Below, one piece after another: positions 22,026 through 22,211 of a stretch of DNA of 22,211 nucleotides. Under the pieces are notes generated by a model. That model was not told the DNA's origin and searched no databases. It saw nothing but the letters and a program-made list of their open reading frames with translations. Each line of letters begins with the position of its first letter. Within the stretch, counting starts at the first letter, position 1. The DNA is from a virus, in the IMG/VR virus record IMGVR_UViG_3300027917_000186, positions 1 through 22,211 of that record; one strand, 5' to 3'. The position numbers and the translations under genes were made by a program.

Positions 22026-22211
22026 TTATTCTTTATTTTTTAGTTTATACTTGTACAACTCGTATGGGCTACGAATCTCATCCTTATGAAACAGATTTAC
22101 ACTAGTGTTTGTGTGTTCAGTACCTGACATTAACCCTATACCTGGGTGCTTGTGCATTTCACCTATCCATAGCTTACCCTCTTTTGTGTAGTGGGGTACC
22201 CCCTCCATATT
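22026..22211 (-). CDS. Small phage protein, possibly 5'-truncated by the window edge (at least 60 aa)
   Basis: The frame is open to the right edge. An ATG at 22208 would give MEGVPHYTKEGKLWIGEMHK, continuing HPGIGLMSGTEHTNTSVNLF. The codon before it is AAT, in frame with no stop, so translation may start further upstream; the sequence would then read NMEG, in line with the motif seen elsewhere. The pattern of Lys/Gly turns and His-Thr-rich strand (GTEHTNTSVNLFHKDEI) resembles small peptides I recall in phage accessory virion proteins. No other domain is visible. Start and full length cannot be decided here. Confidence 0.45.
   Translation of the reverse strand, partial: NMEGVPHYTKEGKLWIGEMHKHPGIGLMSGTEHTNTSVNLFHKDEIRSPYELYKYKLKNKE

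Overview
The window looks like part of the late (virion and lysis) region of a tailed double-stranded DNA phage. Every credible gene lies on the minus strand, so transcription runs from right to left. Genes are packed end to end with ATGA, TAATG or TGATG junctions, and no gap exceeds about 80 bases. There are no tRNA genes, integrase or host housekeeping genes. The base composition is AT-rich, and most free-standing starts follow A/T-only leaders without a Shine-Dalgarno sequence, as in Bacteroidota. The terminase, portal, scaffold-like and major capsid sequences also resemble those I recall from crAss-like and marine flavobacterial phages. The best guess is a podovirus-like phage of a marine or aquatic Bacteroidota host. 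The host is inferred, not proven.

Layout in transcription order: (1) 22.2-20.5 kb, five small basic proteins, two of which share a duplicated start region and N-terminal peptide; (2) 20.5-18.8 kb, a fibre-like structural protein and a membrane-anchored coiled-coil protein; (3) 18.8-16.5 kb, a phage GroEL, a short GroES and a winged-helix-like protein, translationally coupled; (4) 16.5-15.4 kb, three small proteins with low-complexity or basic stretches; (5) 15.4-14.1 kb, a lysis cassette with two small membrane proteins, an M15 peptidase and a unimolecular spanin; (6) 14.1-12.2 kb, a glycine-zipper protein carrying repeated peptide motifs, a small HEXXH protein and two small beta-rich proteins; (7) 12.2-10.3 kb, a LamG/IPT adhesin-like protein; (8) 10.3-6.8 kb, a packaging module with two small conserved proteins, a tandem GroES-like protein, a possible small terminase and the large terminase; (9) 6.8 kb to the left edge, portal, scaffold-like protein, major capsid protein, a 286-residue capsid-neighbour protein and a truncated connector candidate.

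Three things stand out. First, the phage has its own chaperonin set: a GroEL with its ATPase residues but no GGM tail, a GroES whose roof hairpin appears deleted as in T4 Gp31, and a separate protein that appears to be two GroES-like domains in tandem beside the terminase. Second, a short glycine-flanked motif, roughly G-[APV]-[NS]-M-[MY]-G, recurs in several otherwise unrelated small proteins between 12.8 and 22.2 kb. Third, two adjacent genes begin with the same N-terminal tag, encoded by a 31-base direct repeat that also spans the start signal. Together these suggest a set of small accessory virion proteins marked by shared short peptides, made alongside a dedicated folding machine. That reading is inference.
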